From: JAGVPT01 sp963827085
GTDB taxonomy: Bacteria; Bacteroidota; Ignavibacteria; UBA10030; UBA8401
DNA: 64,000 bases
Direction of reading: 5' to 3'
Assembly (NCBI GenBank): GCA_963827085.1
Contig: CAWGZY010000002.1
Location: forward strand, 124,001 to 188,000
The translations under genes and the position numbers were made by a program. How positions within the stretch are numbered: position 1 is the stretch's first letter; every line of letters starts with the position of its first letter. A model generated the notes under the pieces. That model did no database searches. It was not told where the DNA came from and worked only from the letters and a program-made list of their open reading frames with translations. This document shows, one piece after another, positions 34,653-42,900 of this stretch.

Positions 34653-35161
34653 CAGTGCTGCTCCTCAATATGCCAATCGCCCTTGATGATCTCCGCTGCC
34701 CACGCAACGGAGCGTACGAGAAACCGGAACGCTATAATAGCGTAACCGACCGGAATGATAATAATGAAGTATGTCGTGGAAAGATTGAGGATGAGCGTGT
34801 CCCCGGACTCCCCTTCCATCTGCACAAACGCTACCGCCGCTTTCATCAAAAAGAAGCAGACGATTGCAGCAAAAAGATTCGTAACGATATAAATAACTTT
34901 TCTGTACCGCTCAGGCGCCAGCTTGTTCATGAACTCAATTTTCAAATGACGGCCTTCACCCGTAGCGATGATCGCTCCGAGGAACCCGAGCCAGAGCACC
35001 AAATGGCGGAGAAAAACGTCCCCCCACTCGATGCTTGTATGAAAAAAATTTCTCAGCACAACCTGGCCGAACGCCATAACTATCATGACGCTGAGAAAAA
35101 AAATAATCAGCCATCCGGTGATGCGGGTCAGCCACCGGTCGACGAACAACAGCAGCTTCAT
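34652..35161 (-). CDS. dctQ: TRAP transporter small permease
   Basis: Encodes 169 residues with four membrane helices, the DctQ family. It has the family motif RNFFHTSIEWGDVFLRHLVLW (core SIEWGDVFLRHLVLW) and GRHLKIEF. It pairs with DctM in the inner membrane. It overlaps dctP by four bases (ATGA) and dctM by one, so the three are translationally coupled. Confidence 0.94.
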   Translation of the reverse strand: MKLLLFVDRWLTRITGWLIIFFLSVMIVMAFGQVVLRNFFHTSIEWGDVFLRHLVLWLGFLGAIIATGEGRHLKIEFMNKLAPERYRKVIYIVTNLFAAIVCFFLMKAAVAFVQMEGESGDTLILNLSTTYFIIIIPVGYAIIAFRFLVRSVAWAAEIIKGDWHIEEQH

Positions 35162-36150
35162 TTTTTCTCCCTGGCGCGAAAGTCTGCTACCGATTTTTCT
35201 ACGCGGTTAAGAAGGTCTTCAGAATAAAGTTTCCCGACCATCAACCGGCGTGCATTTTTCCCGATTTCTTCGTAGCGGCCTATTTCACTCGGATCGGGCT
35301 TTGTGAATATAATTTTGCTTTTCTTCAGCACATCGAGAGATTTCGTATTGTCTTTCCGGCTGAGTTCGGTGAGCTTTCGCATCAACTGTTTTCCGTTCCG
35401 GAGAAGAATCTCTTGAATGTCCGGAGGCATTTTGTCAAAATCTCTCTTCGCGATAACGACGGCTCCGGAAGCATTCGTGAGGGGATAGTCCAGCATATAT
35501 TTTGTAGCGGTGTACCATTGAAGGGAGACGCCGGCAAGCGGCGATGTATACATACCGTTGATCAGGCCTGTCTGGAGCGACGTCAGCACGTCGGTGATCG
35601 AAAGCGGGATGGGATTAATGCCGAATGCCTTGAAGGTCGCCTCGGCGACAGGGTCGCCTTCCCACTGCCACATTTTCACATTGCGCATATCTTCCACCTT
35701 GGTCACAGGCGTGTTGGTAAACACATACACAAACCCCACCTCGGCCCATCCAAGAAGGACATATCCGCCGTTTTCAAATTCCTTGCGAAGCTCCGCATCG
35801 TATTGATCAACGACGTAATCAACTTCGTCATGATTTTTGAAAAGAAACGGAGCATCCAGAATTCGAGCAGACTTTGCGATTTCACCGATGCCGACGCCGG
35901 TGATACCCGCGCTCTGAAACTGTCCAAGGCGGATTTTCCGAAGGACGTCCTTTTCGTCGCCGGCAACTCCGCCGGCGTAAATCTTGAACCCAAGCCGTCC
36001 TCCGCTCTCCTTCCGAATTGCCTGGTCGTATTCCTTCATGACCGTAATCCACGTGCTTCCTTCCGGCGCGAGTGTCGCAAATTTAATCGTGAATTCTTGT
36101 GCGGACGCCTGAGTGACGAGAATAAGAAGTGTGACGATGAAATGCTTCAT
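35158..36150 (-). CDS. dctP: TRAP transporter substrate-binding protein
   Basis: Encodes 330 residues with a signal peptide (residues 1-17, ASA). It has the DctP fold: IKFATLAPEGSTW near the mature N-terminus, FLFKNHDEV, the MRNVKMWQWEGDPVAEATF region, which in related proteins contributes the ligand-clamping residue, and LTSLQTGLINGMYTSPLA. The usual Arg of carboxylate-binding DctP proteins at the MRNVKMW(Q/R) region is not obvious, so the substrate may not be a simple organic acid. It follows the TatT gene by 48 bases. Confidence 0.95.
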   Translation of the reverse strand: MKHFIVTLLILVTQASAQEFTIKFATLAPEGSTWITVMKEYDQAIRKESGGRLGFKIYAGGVAGDEKDVLRKIRLGQFQSAGITGVGIGEIAKSARILDAPFLFKNHDEVDYVVDQYDAELRKEFENGGYVLLGWAEVGFVYVFTNTPVTKVEDMRNVKMWQWEGDPVAEATFKAFGINPIPLSITDVLTSLQTGLINGMYTSPLAGVSLQWYTATKYMLDYPLTNASGAVVIAKRDFDKMPPDIQEILLRNGKQLMRKLTELSRKDNTKSLDVLKKSKIIFTKPDPSEIGRYEEIGKNARRLMVGKLYSEDLLNRVEKSVADFRAREKK

Positions 36151-36198
36151 GTAGATTATCCTTTAGCAAAGACGCGTTGTGGCGGCGATGAAGTTTGT

Positions 36199-37074
36199 CT
36201 AAAAAAACAGGTCGCTTTCTTTAGCCAACAAAGCTCTTGCTTTTTGCTTCGCGATCGCGTTGACCAGACGCTGTTCCGGCAGGATATCGATGGAGGCGTC
36301 TTCAACCGTCTTCAGCGAGGATTCGAAGAGAGCCTTGTCCTGAATCTGGACGGCGTAACTCTGCGCCAGGAATACATACGGAAGAAGAAATTTCCGCTCT
36401 CCGATGTCAAGACACTTATCAAAATGAGTCTTGGCACTGTCGGGTTTTCCGCCGAGGTTTTTAGGCACTGTTGCCAGCATTGTTCCAAAATATAAATGAG
36501 CACTGCCGTAATAAAAGTTCTCGTCGTTCTTCAACACAAACTCCATCAGCGCATTGACCTTGTGGAGTTCAGAAATGACTGCCGGGTCGGCAAGACCCAG
36601 TTTGATGAGATTTCCCCATGCGTTTGCCGTCCAAAAGATGATCGGCACATCGTCTTTGCCAAACGATGCGACACCTGTTTTAAATTCCTCAGGGCTGCCG
36701 TCAAACGCCGCGTTGAATTGTTTATTCTTTCTCAACACCGACAATCCGTAATCGCGAGCCCGGATGTAGAGAGCTTTCGCGCGGTCCGGATCCTTGTCCT
36801 CGACAAAACCTAGAGCGTAGCCCGAGTACGCCTGAGTCAGCAGCAGCGCAAGATGGTCGTCATCCTTGTCTTTTGAACGATAGAGAGCTTCCAAAAGCGT
36901 TATGTTTGCGGGGATTGACTGCTCCGCCAGCGTAAGGTCGGATTCTTCAAAAATAGCGCCGAGGCCGTTGTCGACGATACCCGTCGTTGAATTCACAGCG
37001 ACCGTTTGCAGAAGGCCGCACGACCAGCTGTAAAAACCGAGGAGGACAAAAATTGCGGGGGTGAATTTTCTCAT
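36199..37074 (-). CDS. tatT: TatT-type TPR lipoprotein associated with TRAP transporter
   Basis: Encodes 291 residues. Lipoprotein signal with Cys19 (YSWSC). The mature part is alpha-helical with TPR-like repeats and the family segments EESDLTLAEQSIPANITLLEALY (core LAEQSIPANITLLEALY), IIFWTANAWGNLI and YFGTMLATVPKNLGGKP. It matches the TatT component of TPR-associated TRAP transporters first described in Treponema, where a trimeric TatT docks the DctP-like protein. Gene order TatT-DctP-DctQ-DctM on one strand supports this. Confidence 0.9.
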   Translation of the reverse strand: MRKFTPAIFVLLGFYSWSCGLLQTVAVNSTTGIVDNGLGAIFEESDLTLAEQSIPANITLLEALYRSKDKDDDHLALLLTQAYSGYALGFVEDKDPDRAKALYIRARDYGLSVLRKNKQFNAAFDGSPEEFKTGVASFGKDDVPIIFWTANAWGNLIKLGLADPAVISELHKVNALMEFVLKNDENFYYGSAHLYFGTMLATVPKNLGGKPDSAKTHFDKCLDIGERKFLLPYVFLAQSYAVQIQDKALFESSLKTVEDASIDILPEQRLVNAIAKQKARALLAKESDLFF

Positions 37075-37187
37075 AATTTCGTTGTTGAATATAGAGAAAA
37101 CCGTTCACTTTTCCAAAAACAATATTTGCAAATCGACTCAAAGTGTTTTAATATGGTAGCGGACGATGGGGGCAAAAGGAAATTCTG

Positions 37188-37859
37188 ATGAAGATATTGG
37201 TTGTTGAAGACGAAAAAAAAGTCGGCGCATTCATTAAAAAGGGATTGGAAGAAGACCGCTACAGTGTGGAAGTAGCCTTCGACGGCGACAAAGGAGAAGA
37301 GCTTGCATCACAGGGATCGTTTGACCTGATCATTCTCGACATCCTGATGCCCAAAAAGGACGGGCTGACCATGTTGAAAGAATTGCGCGCAAAACAAATT
37401 ACTACGCCCGTGCTCGTGATTACGGCAAAGGGTTCGGTGGAAGATAAAGTGAAGGGGCTTGATACGGGAGCCGACGACTATCTGGTAAAGCCGTTTGCAA
37501 TCGCCGAACTGCTCGCCCGCGTCCGTTCGCTGTTGCGGCGGGGGGGAACGGAAAAAACGACCTCGCTCACTGTTGCCGACCTGACACTCGACCTTGTCTC
37601 GCACAAAGCGACACGGGGGGAGAACCTTATCGAACTGACCGGGAAGGAATACACGCTGCTAGAATACTTTATGCGGAATACGAACAAAGTCCTGAGCCGC
37701 ACGATCATTTCCGAGCACATTTGGAATTACAACTTCGATACCGGCACGAATATCATCGACGTTTATATCAACCATTTACGCAACAAAATAGACGGCGAAT
37801 TCGAAAAGAAACTCATCCATACTGTCCGGGGCGTCGGGTACATGATGAAGGCATCCTGA
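37188..37859 (+). CDS. OmpR/PhoB-family response regulator
   Basis: Encodes 223 residues. A receiver domain (Asp51 in LIILDILMP, Lys in VKPF) is followed by a winged-helix domain with ELTGKEYTLLEYFM, IIDVYINHLRNKID and HTVRGVGYMM, all typical of the OmpR/PhoB class. It is the DNA-binding partner of the kinase gene starting one base after its stop. Confidence 0.96.
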   Translation: MKILVVEDEKKVGAFIKKGLEEDRYSVEVAFDGDKGEELASQGSFDLIILDILMPKKDGLTMLKELRAKQITTPVLVITAKGSVEDKVKGLDTGADDYLVKPFAIAELLARVRSLLRRGGTEKTTSLTVADLTLDLVSHKATRGENLIELTGKEYTLLEYFMRNTNKVLSRTIISEHIWNYNFDTGTNIIDVYINHLRNKIDGEFEKKLIHTVRGVGYMMKAS

Positions 37860-37860
37860 G

Positions 37861-39345
37861 ATGAAATTCCTCCATTCCATTCGGTTAAAACTCACGGCAT
37901 GGTACACGCTCATTCTCGGCGTCACCCTGTTCGGCTTCGGCACCACCGCTTACCTTTATACGCAGGAAAATCTTCTGGCCAGCCTTGACTACTCGCTGCG
38001 CAATGAGGTCGTCTGGCTGAAGAACTTCATCGAACCGCAAGCACGGAAGGTAAAGCTTAAACAGCAGCGGGTGAAGCCGTTGGCACAGCCAAAAAAGCAG
38101 GAAAAGAAAGTCAAGCGTTCCCATGAAGTGGAAGTTACTGAAGACGATTCCACTTCGTTCGACCAAATTTGGAATCAGATTTACGAACACACGCTGCTGA
38201 GTCCGAAGAAGCAGATCATTCAAATCCGCGACCGCAACGGAGATATCCTCTACAAATCGTACAGCCTTGGCAAGGAAGATATTATTTTTGAGGACATCCC
38301 CTTCAACACAACAAAGCTTGTGACGATCTACGATGCACAGGGACAACCTCTTCGGCTTGCGGTGACGCAGAATGCTTTCGCGAAGATCTATGTCGCCTAT
38401 CCGGAAGTTGAAATCGGCGAAGTGCTGGGAAACCTCTTTTCAATATTCATCATCCTCGTTCCGGCGGCGATCATCCTTTCCATCCTTGGGGGATGGTTTC
38501 TCGCGAACAAATCGCTCAAGCCGGTCGATAAGATCACGAAAACAGCGCGCGATATCACCGCGCAGAACCTTGACCAGCGCATCCTCTCGGTTGATGTGGA
38601 TGACGAGATCGGGCGGCTTATCTCAACATTCAACGACATGATCGGCCGCCTTCAGAGCTCGTTCGACCAGACAAAACAATTCTCTGTGGACGCATCCCAC
38701 GAACTTCGTACGCCGCTCACTATCATGCGGGGAGAGCTTGAACTCGCCCTCCGTTCGAAACAAACAAACCAAGGATACCGGCGGATTCTTTCAAGCACGC
38801 TTGACGAGATTCTCCGCATGTCCACAATAATCGAAAGTCTCTTGATGCTGGCGAAAGGCGATATCGGGAAATCGACCTTTACCTTCAAAGGGGTCGCGCT
38901 GGCGCCGATCATACGGGAATTGCATGAAGACAGTGAAATGCTCGCCGAAAAAAAACATATCCGTGTCAACCTCGAAGCAGTTGAAAATCTCACTGTCTCG
39001 GGAGACACCGTGCGCCTTCGCCAGCTTGTATTGAACCTCATAGACAACGCAATCAAGTACACTCCTAAAAACGGAACAATCGCCTTATCGCTCGTTCGAG
39101 AGAACGGTTCCGCGAAGATTATTGTCAGAGATAACGGCATCGGCATTCCCGCCGAAGAACAATCAAAGATCTTTGACCGGTTCTACCGAGTTGACAAGGG
39201 GCGTTCCCGCGAAATGGGGGGAACGGGACTCGGGCTCTCTATCGCGCGCTGGATTACCGAGATTCATGGAGGAAAAATATTCGTCCAGAGCGAAGTCAAT
39301 AAAGGGAGCCAGTTTACGGTGCTGCTCCCTCTCATGCGTAATTGA
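37861..39345 (+). CDS. Membrane sensor histidine kinase with HAMP domain
   Basis: Encodes 494 residues. TM1 is at about 13-33, a periplasmic domain at about 34-192 contains a striking Lys/Gln-rich stretch (about 60-83), and TM2 lies at about 193-215. A HAMP linker follows, then HisKA with the phospho-His in DASHELRTPLTIMRGE, and HATPase with N box NLIDNAIKYTP, G1 DNGIGIP and G2 GGTGLGLSIARWI. The layout is that of CusS/heavy-metal or envelope-stress kinases; the signal is unknown. It forms a two-gene operon with the regulator. Confidence 0.95.
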   Translation: MKFLHSIRLKLTAWYTLILGVTLFGFGTTAYLYTQENLLASLDYSLRNEVVWLKNFIEPQARKVKLKQQRVKPLAQPKKQEKKVKRSHEVEVTEDDSTSFDQIWNQIYEHTLLSPKKQIIQIRDRNGDILYKSYSLGKEDIIFEDIPFNTTKLVTIYDAQGQPLRLAVTQNAFAKIYVAYPEVEIGEVLGNLFSIFIILVPAAIILSILGGWFLANKSLKPVDKITKTARDITAQNLDQRILSVDVDDEIGRLISTFNDMIGRLQSSFDQTKQFSVDASHELRTPLTIMRGELELALRSKQTNQGYRRILSSTLDEILRMSTIIESLLMLAKGDIGKSTFTFKGVALAPIIRELHEDSEMLAEKKHIRVNLEAVENLTVSGDTVRLRQLVLNLIDNAIKYTPKNGTIALSLVRENGSAKIIVRDNGIGIPAEEQSKIFDRFYRVDKGRSREMGGTGLGLSIARWITEIHGGKIFVQSEVNKGSQFTVLLPLMRN

Positions 39346-39356
39346 TTGCTTTTCAC

Positions 39357-39385
39357 TTGACAATGAAATTACAATATCCTATGTT
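39357..39385 (+). promoter_or_regulatory. Candidate sigma70-type promoter
   Basis: TTGACA (39357-39362), a 17-base spacer, then TATGTT (39380-39385), ahead of the lysine-rich gene at 39466. The -35 is a perfect match; Bacteroidota proper often use other promoter forms, so this is tentative. Confidence 0.4.
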
Positions 39386-39465
39386 AAGCCTCAGTGAATT
39401 CTAGCCTAGGCACGTTAAACCCACTATACTTATCTTTTAACATTTTTTGAAAGGAGCGTTGTTGA

Positions 39466-39741
39466 ATGAAACGTCTGTGTAGCTTGTTGATGGCTGTCGT
39501 CTTTGCCTTCTCGTTGTCGCTAGCGCAGGATGCAATGAAACCGCAGGATACTCAAACTCCGCCAGCAAAGAAAGAAATGAAGATGGATAAGAAGAAAGCC
39601 GCCAAAGCAAAGAAAAAAGTAGCAAAAGATAAGATGAAGACAACAAAGGATAAGAAGAAAGCCGTAAAAGCAAAGAAGAAAGTAGCAAAAGATAAGAAGA
39701 TGAAGAAAAGCAGCATGATGAAAGCAGACTCCACCAAGTGA
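39466..39741 (+). CDS. Exported lysine-rich small protein
   Basis: Encodes 91 residues, with AAAGGAG ahead of the ATG. A signal peptide (1-20, LSLAQ) is followed by a mature part of about 70 residues that is nearly half lysine, with Ala, Met, Asp and Thr. It contains an internal duplication of KKKA-x-KAKKKVAKDK (about residues 43-56 and 63-76). No cysteine or fold is evident; the mature protein should be highly basic and disordered. It resembles histone-H1-like Lys/Ala tails in composition, yet is predicted to be exported. It follows the two-component operon and ends at a strong terminator. Confidence 0.75.
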   Translation: MKRLCSLLMAVVFAFSLSLAQDAMKPQDTQTPPAKKEMKMDKKKAAKAKKKVAKDKMKTTKDKKKAVKAKKKVAKDKKMKKSSMMKADSTK

Positions 39742-39764
39742 TTGGTGCGTTATTTGATCGTTTT

Positions 39765-39802
39765 GTAAAAAACCCCGTTTCGGCAAGAGACGGGGTTTTT
39801 CG
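39765..39802 (+). terminator. Intrinsic terminator after the lysine-rich gene
   Basis: Stem CCCCGTTTC/GAGACGGGG with a short GCAA loop region, flanked by A-rich sequence before and five T residues after. Confidence 0.85.
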
Positions 39803-39812
39803 TTGGTAGGAG

Positions 39813-39877
39813 CGGTCTCCGAGAAATTGCGTCATGTCGAAATATTTGGCAAGATAAATAAAGAAGGTGTCCGACAG
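39813..39877. repeat. Decayed copy of the 76-bp inverted-repeat element
   Basis: Matches 21157-21220, including ATGTCGAAATATTTGG and AAGGTGTCCGACA. The left terminal repeat has decayed. Confidence 0.65.
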
Positions 39878-39929
39878 CTTCCCCGGCTCTGTGCTGCTTT
39901 TGGAAGTGACTTAATTTCAAAGTATCTGT

Positions 39930-39999
39930 AGGTCAGACATTTGGCGAAGCCATTCCTTCGGAACTTGTCTGACCTATCTGACAGGCATGAATGCCTGTC
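39930..39999. repeat. Two REP-like palindromes
   Basis: AGGTCAGACA (39930-39939) pairs exactly with TGTCTGACCT (39966-39975); directly after, GACAGGCAT (39980-39988) pairs exactly with ATGCCTGTC (39991-39999). There is no T-run, so repeat elements are likelier than terminators. Confidence 0.65.
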
Positions 40000-40093
40000 C
40001 CACCCAGAAAATTTCTCAAACCGAGTTATTACTCTGCTTTTCGTTGCTTGTCGCACTAGTTCTTTTTATATTTTTCAAACAAAATTTTCACAC

Positions 40094-41359
40094 ATGGCAT
40101 TTATTCGGCATCTTCAATCCCTAAAGCTTCCGTCGTTTCTCGCACAGCTCCTTCGCTTTCGAAAGAAACCACCTGTAGGACTGTATAATCTTCATGTTAT
40201 TTCATTGCAGGAAGAACTCGAATTTCTTCGTCTCCTCCCGAAGGAACTCCGCTATGCACTTCAAAAAGATCCATCATTAAAAAAGCGCATAACGAAGATT
40301 TTCACAAGTGGCAAAGCGATCGGCATTCGTACTATAGAAAAAACTCCGGAGCGCGTTTTGAGCGCCATCAACAACATTGCAGTACTTAGCCAGCACCGGA
40401 CCATTATCACGTGGCTTCCCCGATTGCTGTTATCACAGACCAGGCCGCTGCTTCTGCCGTACGACCATGAACTTGCGGCAAAGAGCAACGTCGACCTTGA
40501 CGAAGAAATCGCGGTCATTCTTGCGCACAGGCTGGACTTCAAAAAATTCATCCTGGTCGATGACGGAAATCTTGGCGCCACGGAAGCGGATAAGAAACTC
40601 ATCGACGAGCTGAATGAAGCCATCTCGCCGATTATTATCGGCCATGTGACGAACCGCATGATTTTTGACAATGCCGATACGCGGACGGCGACGGGGCAAG
40701 CGATTATCAAAGCGCTGCTGTTTATTGGGCCGATTACGCACATTCTCGAACTCTACACGCACGGCTTTGGAAAACTTTTCGCGGCGTCGACGGACGACGT
40801 TCTCGCGGAAACGGCCGAATTGTTTGCACTGCGCGGTTCCGGCTTTACTTGGAAACAGCTCATTCTCCGTTCGCGAATTCTCATCCCCGTTTTTGCGCTT
40901 GCCGCATACGGCGCCTTTCAAGTGGACCATTTAATTGACAAGGGGGAACTTTCATGGGCGGGATTTGTCTTTGGAGTTACGTCCGTCGCTCTCTCGCTGA
41001 CGACCGCTCTTCAGAGCATTCGCATGTACAAACGGTGTGTAGACGATTTGGTGAAAGAAGGAAAACTCTTGCTGACAAGCCGATTTGGCCATTGGATTGT
41101 CGCTGTCAATCAGGATTTCACAAACCCGGCACGCCTCGGTTTGTTTGTCGGCGGAATATTGTCTCCCGTCATTTCAATGGCCGCCTTTGTCTGGTTTCCG
41201 CAGTTCGTTCATAACGGGTGGGTTCTTGCAATGCTCGGCACGGCTGAGACAGTGACAGCAGGAACCGTTGTGATTCTCGCGCGGCGGTTGAACGAACTCA
41301 AATTCCAACTCGATTTAAACCGACTCCTCCGGGCGCAAGCACGTCAAGTGATGCCATAA
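40094..41359 (+). CDS. Membrane protein of unknown function
   Basis: Encodes 421 residues from the ATG at 40094; upstream codons run through repeats. The N-terminal 280 residues are soluble and mostly helical, with acidic and basic patches. They are followed by four membrane segments, at about 287-305, 318-340, 366-388 and 392-410. No enzyme motif or known family is recognised. A soluble head before four C-terminal helices would suit a membrane-bound regulatory or scaffolding protein. The APC permease gene starts 55 bases downstream on the same strand. Confidence 0.7.
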   Translation: MAFIRHLQSLKLPSFLAQLLRFRKKPPVGLYNLHVISLQEELEFLRLLPKELRYALQKDPSLKKRITKIFTSGKAIGIRTIEKTPERVLSAINNIAVLSQHRTIITWLPRLLLSQTRPLLLPYDHELAAKSNVDLDEEIAVILAHRLDFKKFILVDDGNLGATEADKKLIDELNEAISPIIIGHVTNRMIFDNADTRTATGQAIIKALLFIGPITHILELYTHGFGKLFAASTDDVLAETAELFALRGSGFTWKQLILRSRILIPVFALAAYGAFQVDHLIDKGELSWAGFVFGVTSVALSLTTALQSIRMYKRCVDDLVKEGKLLLTSRFGHWIVAVNQDFTNPARLGLFVGGILSPVISMAAFVWFPQFVHNGWVLAMLGTAETVTAGTVVILARRLNELKFQLDLNRLLRAQARQVMP

Positions 41360-41414
41360 TTTTCTTCATGCTGTTTGGCAATTACCAATTATTTTTCATA
41401 TTTCGCGAGAACTT

Positions 41415-42827
41415 ATGACAACCTACGAATCACAGGACACCGAACCGACATTAGCTCGGCGCTTAGGGTTGACGTCGGCTGTGATGGTTGTTATCGGTTC
41501 CGTGGTCGGCTCCGGAATTTTTCTTACACCGCAGAGCATTGCGGCGACAGTCCAAATTCCTGGCATCATGATCTTTGTCTGGGTACTCACAGGATTATTG
41601 ACGCTTGCCGGCGCGCTGACGAACGCCGAGATTGCCGGAATGATTCCAGAGGCGGGAGGCCAGTATGTATTCTTTCGCGTTACGTACGGCGACTTAACGG
41701 CTTTTCTCTACGGATGGACAACGTTCATCGTGTATCAGACGGGTTCCATCGCCGCCATCGCCGTTGCATTTGCCCGCTACTTCGGATACTTTGTCGACCT
41801 GCCACACTTAAGCCCGGCGCTTGAAGCGTGGAAATTACCGCTCATCGGCAATATCTATCCGTTAAGGGACATTGGCGTCAGCCTGGTCGCAATTTCTTCA
41901 ATCTTGCTGCTGGCCGGCATAAATTATTTTGGCGTACACATCGGCGGATTTGTCCAGGACATTTTCACATTTCTGAAAATTCTCGCCATCGGCGCAATTA
42001 TTGTGCTCGCGTTTACCGTCGGACATGGGAGTACTGCCCATTTCTTCCCGTTGTGGGGAGTGCCTGCATCCGGCGCCTTGTTGAGCGCCATCGGCGTAGC
42101 GATGATTGCAACACTCTGGTCGTACGACGGATGGAACAGCCTCACATACCTGGCGGGCGAGGTGAAAGAGCCGAAGCAGAATATTCCTCTGGCGCTCGTG
42201 CTCGGCACTGTGATCATTATTGCTATCTACGTCGCGACCAATCTCGCCTATCTGTTTATTCTCCCGATTGGAGAGATCGCAACGTCGAAGCTCGTTGCTG
42301 CGGATGTGATGGAAAGAATTTTTCACGGCTACGGCGGCGCGATAATTTCCGCCATGGTAATGATCTCAACGTTCGGAACCGTCAATGCCACCTCCATGAC
42401 GACGGCGCGCGTTTATTTTGCCATGGCAAAAGACAAGCTGTTTTTCAGAAGCCTGGGAAAAATTCATCCAAAATACCGGACGCCGGGAACATCGCTTCTT
42501 GTTCAAGGCGTGTGGGCGTCTATTCTAACTCTTACCGGAACCTACGACCAGATTTTCACGTACGTTATTTTTGCAGGCTGGATCTTTTACGCGCTCGGAG
42601 CATCGGCAGTGTTTGTGCTGAGGAAGAAGATGCCGGATACCCCACGCCCGTACAAAGTACCGGGATACCCGTACATCCCGATAGCATTTATCATCGTTGC
42701 GACGTGGTTTGTCTACAATACGATAGTACAGCAAACGGCAGACTCTATGGTGGGGTTATTCCTGCTGCTCGCGGGACTCCCGTTCTATCTTTACTGGAGC
42801 AGTCAAATCAAAAAATCCGCAGTATAG
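41415..42827 (+). CDS. APC-family amino acid permease
   Basis: Encodes 470 residues with about 12 membrane helices. The first helix has the APC signature VIGSVVGSGIFLTP, followed by EIAGMIPEAGGQYVFF and the TLWSYDGWNSLTYLAGEVK segment of helix 6. These match the LAT/YfnA-like branch, amino acid antiporters or proton symporters in the inner membrane. The substrate is not readable from sequence. The bidirectional terminator at 42841-42882 follows. Confidence 0.94.
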   Translation: MTTYESQDTEPTLARRLGLTSAVMVVIGSVVGSGIFLTPQSIAATVQIPGIMIFVWVLTGLLTLAGALTNAEIAGMIPEAGGQYVFFRVTYGDLTAFLYGWTTFIVYQTGSIAAIAVAFARYFGYFVDLPHLSPALEAWKLPLIGNIYPLRDIGVSLVAISSILLLAGINYFGVHIGGFVQDIFTFLKILAIGAIIVLAFTVGHGSTAHFFPLWGVPASGALLSAIGVAMIATLWSYDGWNSLTYLAGEVKEPKQNIPLALVLGTVIIIAIYVATNLAYLFILPIGEIATSKLVAADVMERIFHGYGGAIISAMVMISTFGTVNATSMTTARVYFAMAKDKLFFRSLGKIHPKYRTPGTSLLVQGVWASILTLTGTYDQIFTYVIFAGWIFYALGASAVFVLRKKMPDTPRPYKVPGYPYIPIAFIIVATWFVYNTIVQQTADSMVGLFLLLAGLPFYLYWSSQIKKSAV

Positions 42828-42840
42828 CCTCGGGCCTTAA

Positions 42841-42882
42841 GAAATAAGAAGGGCGATGAAACCTCATCGCCTTTCTTATTTC
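42841..42882. terminator. Bidirectional terminator between converging genes
   Basis: Long stem with GGCGATGA/TCATCGCC core and GAAATAAGA/TCTTATTTC outer arms, loop AACC. It lies between the permease (+) and the fusion protein gene (-). Confidence 0.85.
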
Positions 42883-42900
42883 TGTTACACCGCCCGAATT

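Larger units (their letters stand above)
39742..40093. other. Gap with terminator, element relic and REP-like palindromes
   Basis: In order: the terminator at 39765-39802, a decayed copy of the 76-bp element (39813-39877), and two palindromes at 39930-39999. No gene is seen; an open frame from 39941 into the next gene crosses the palindromes and is not taken as coding. Confidence 0.55.
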
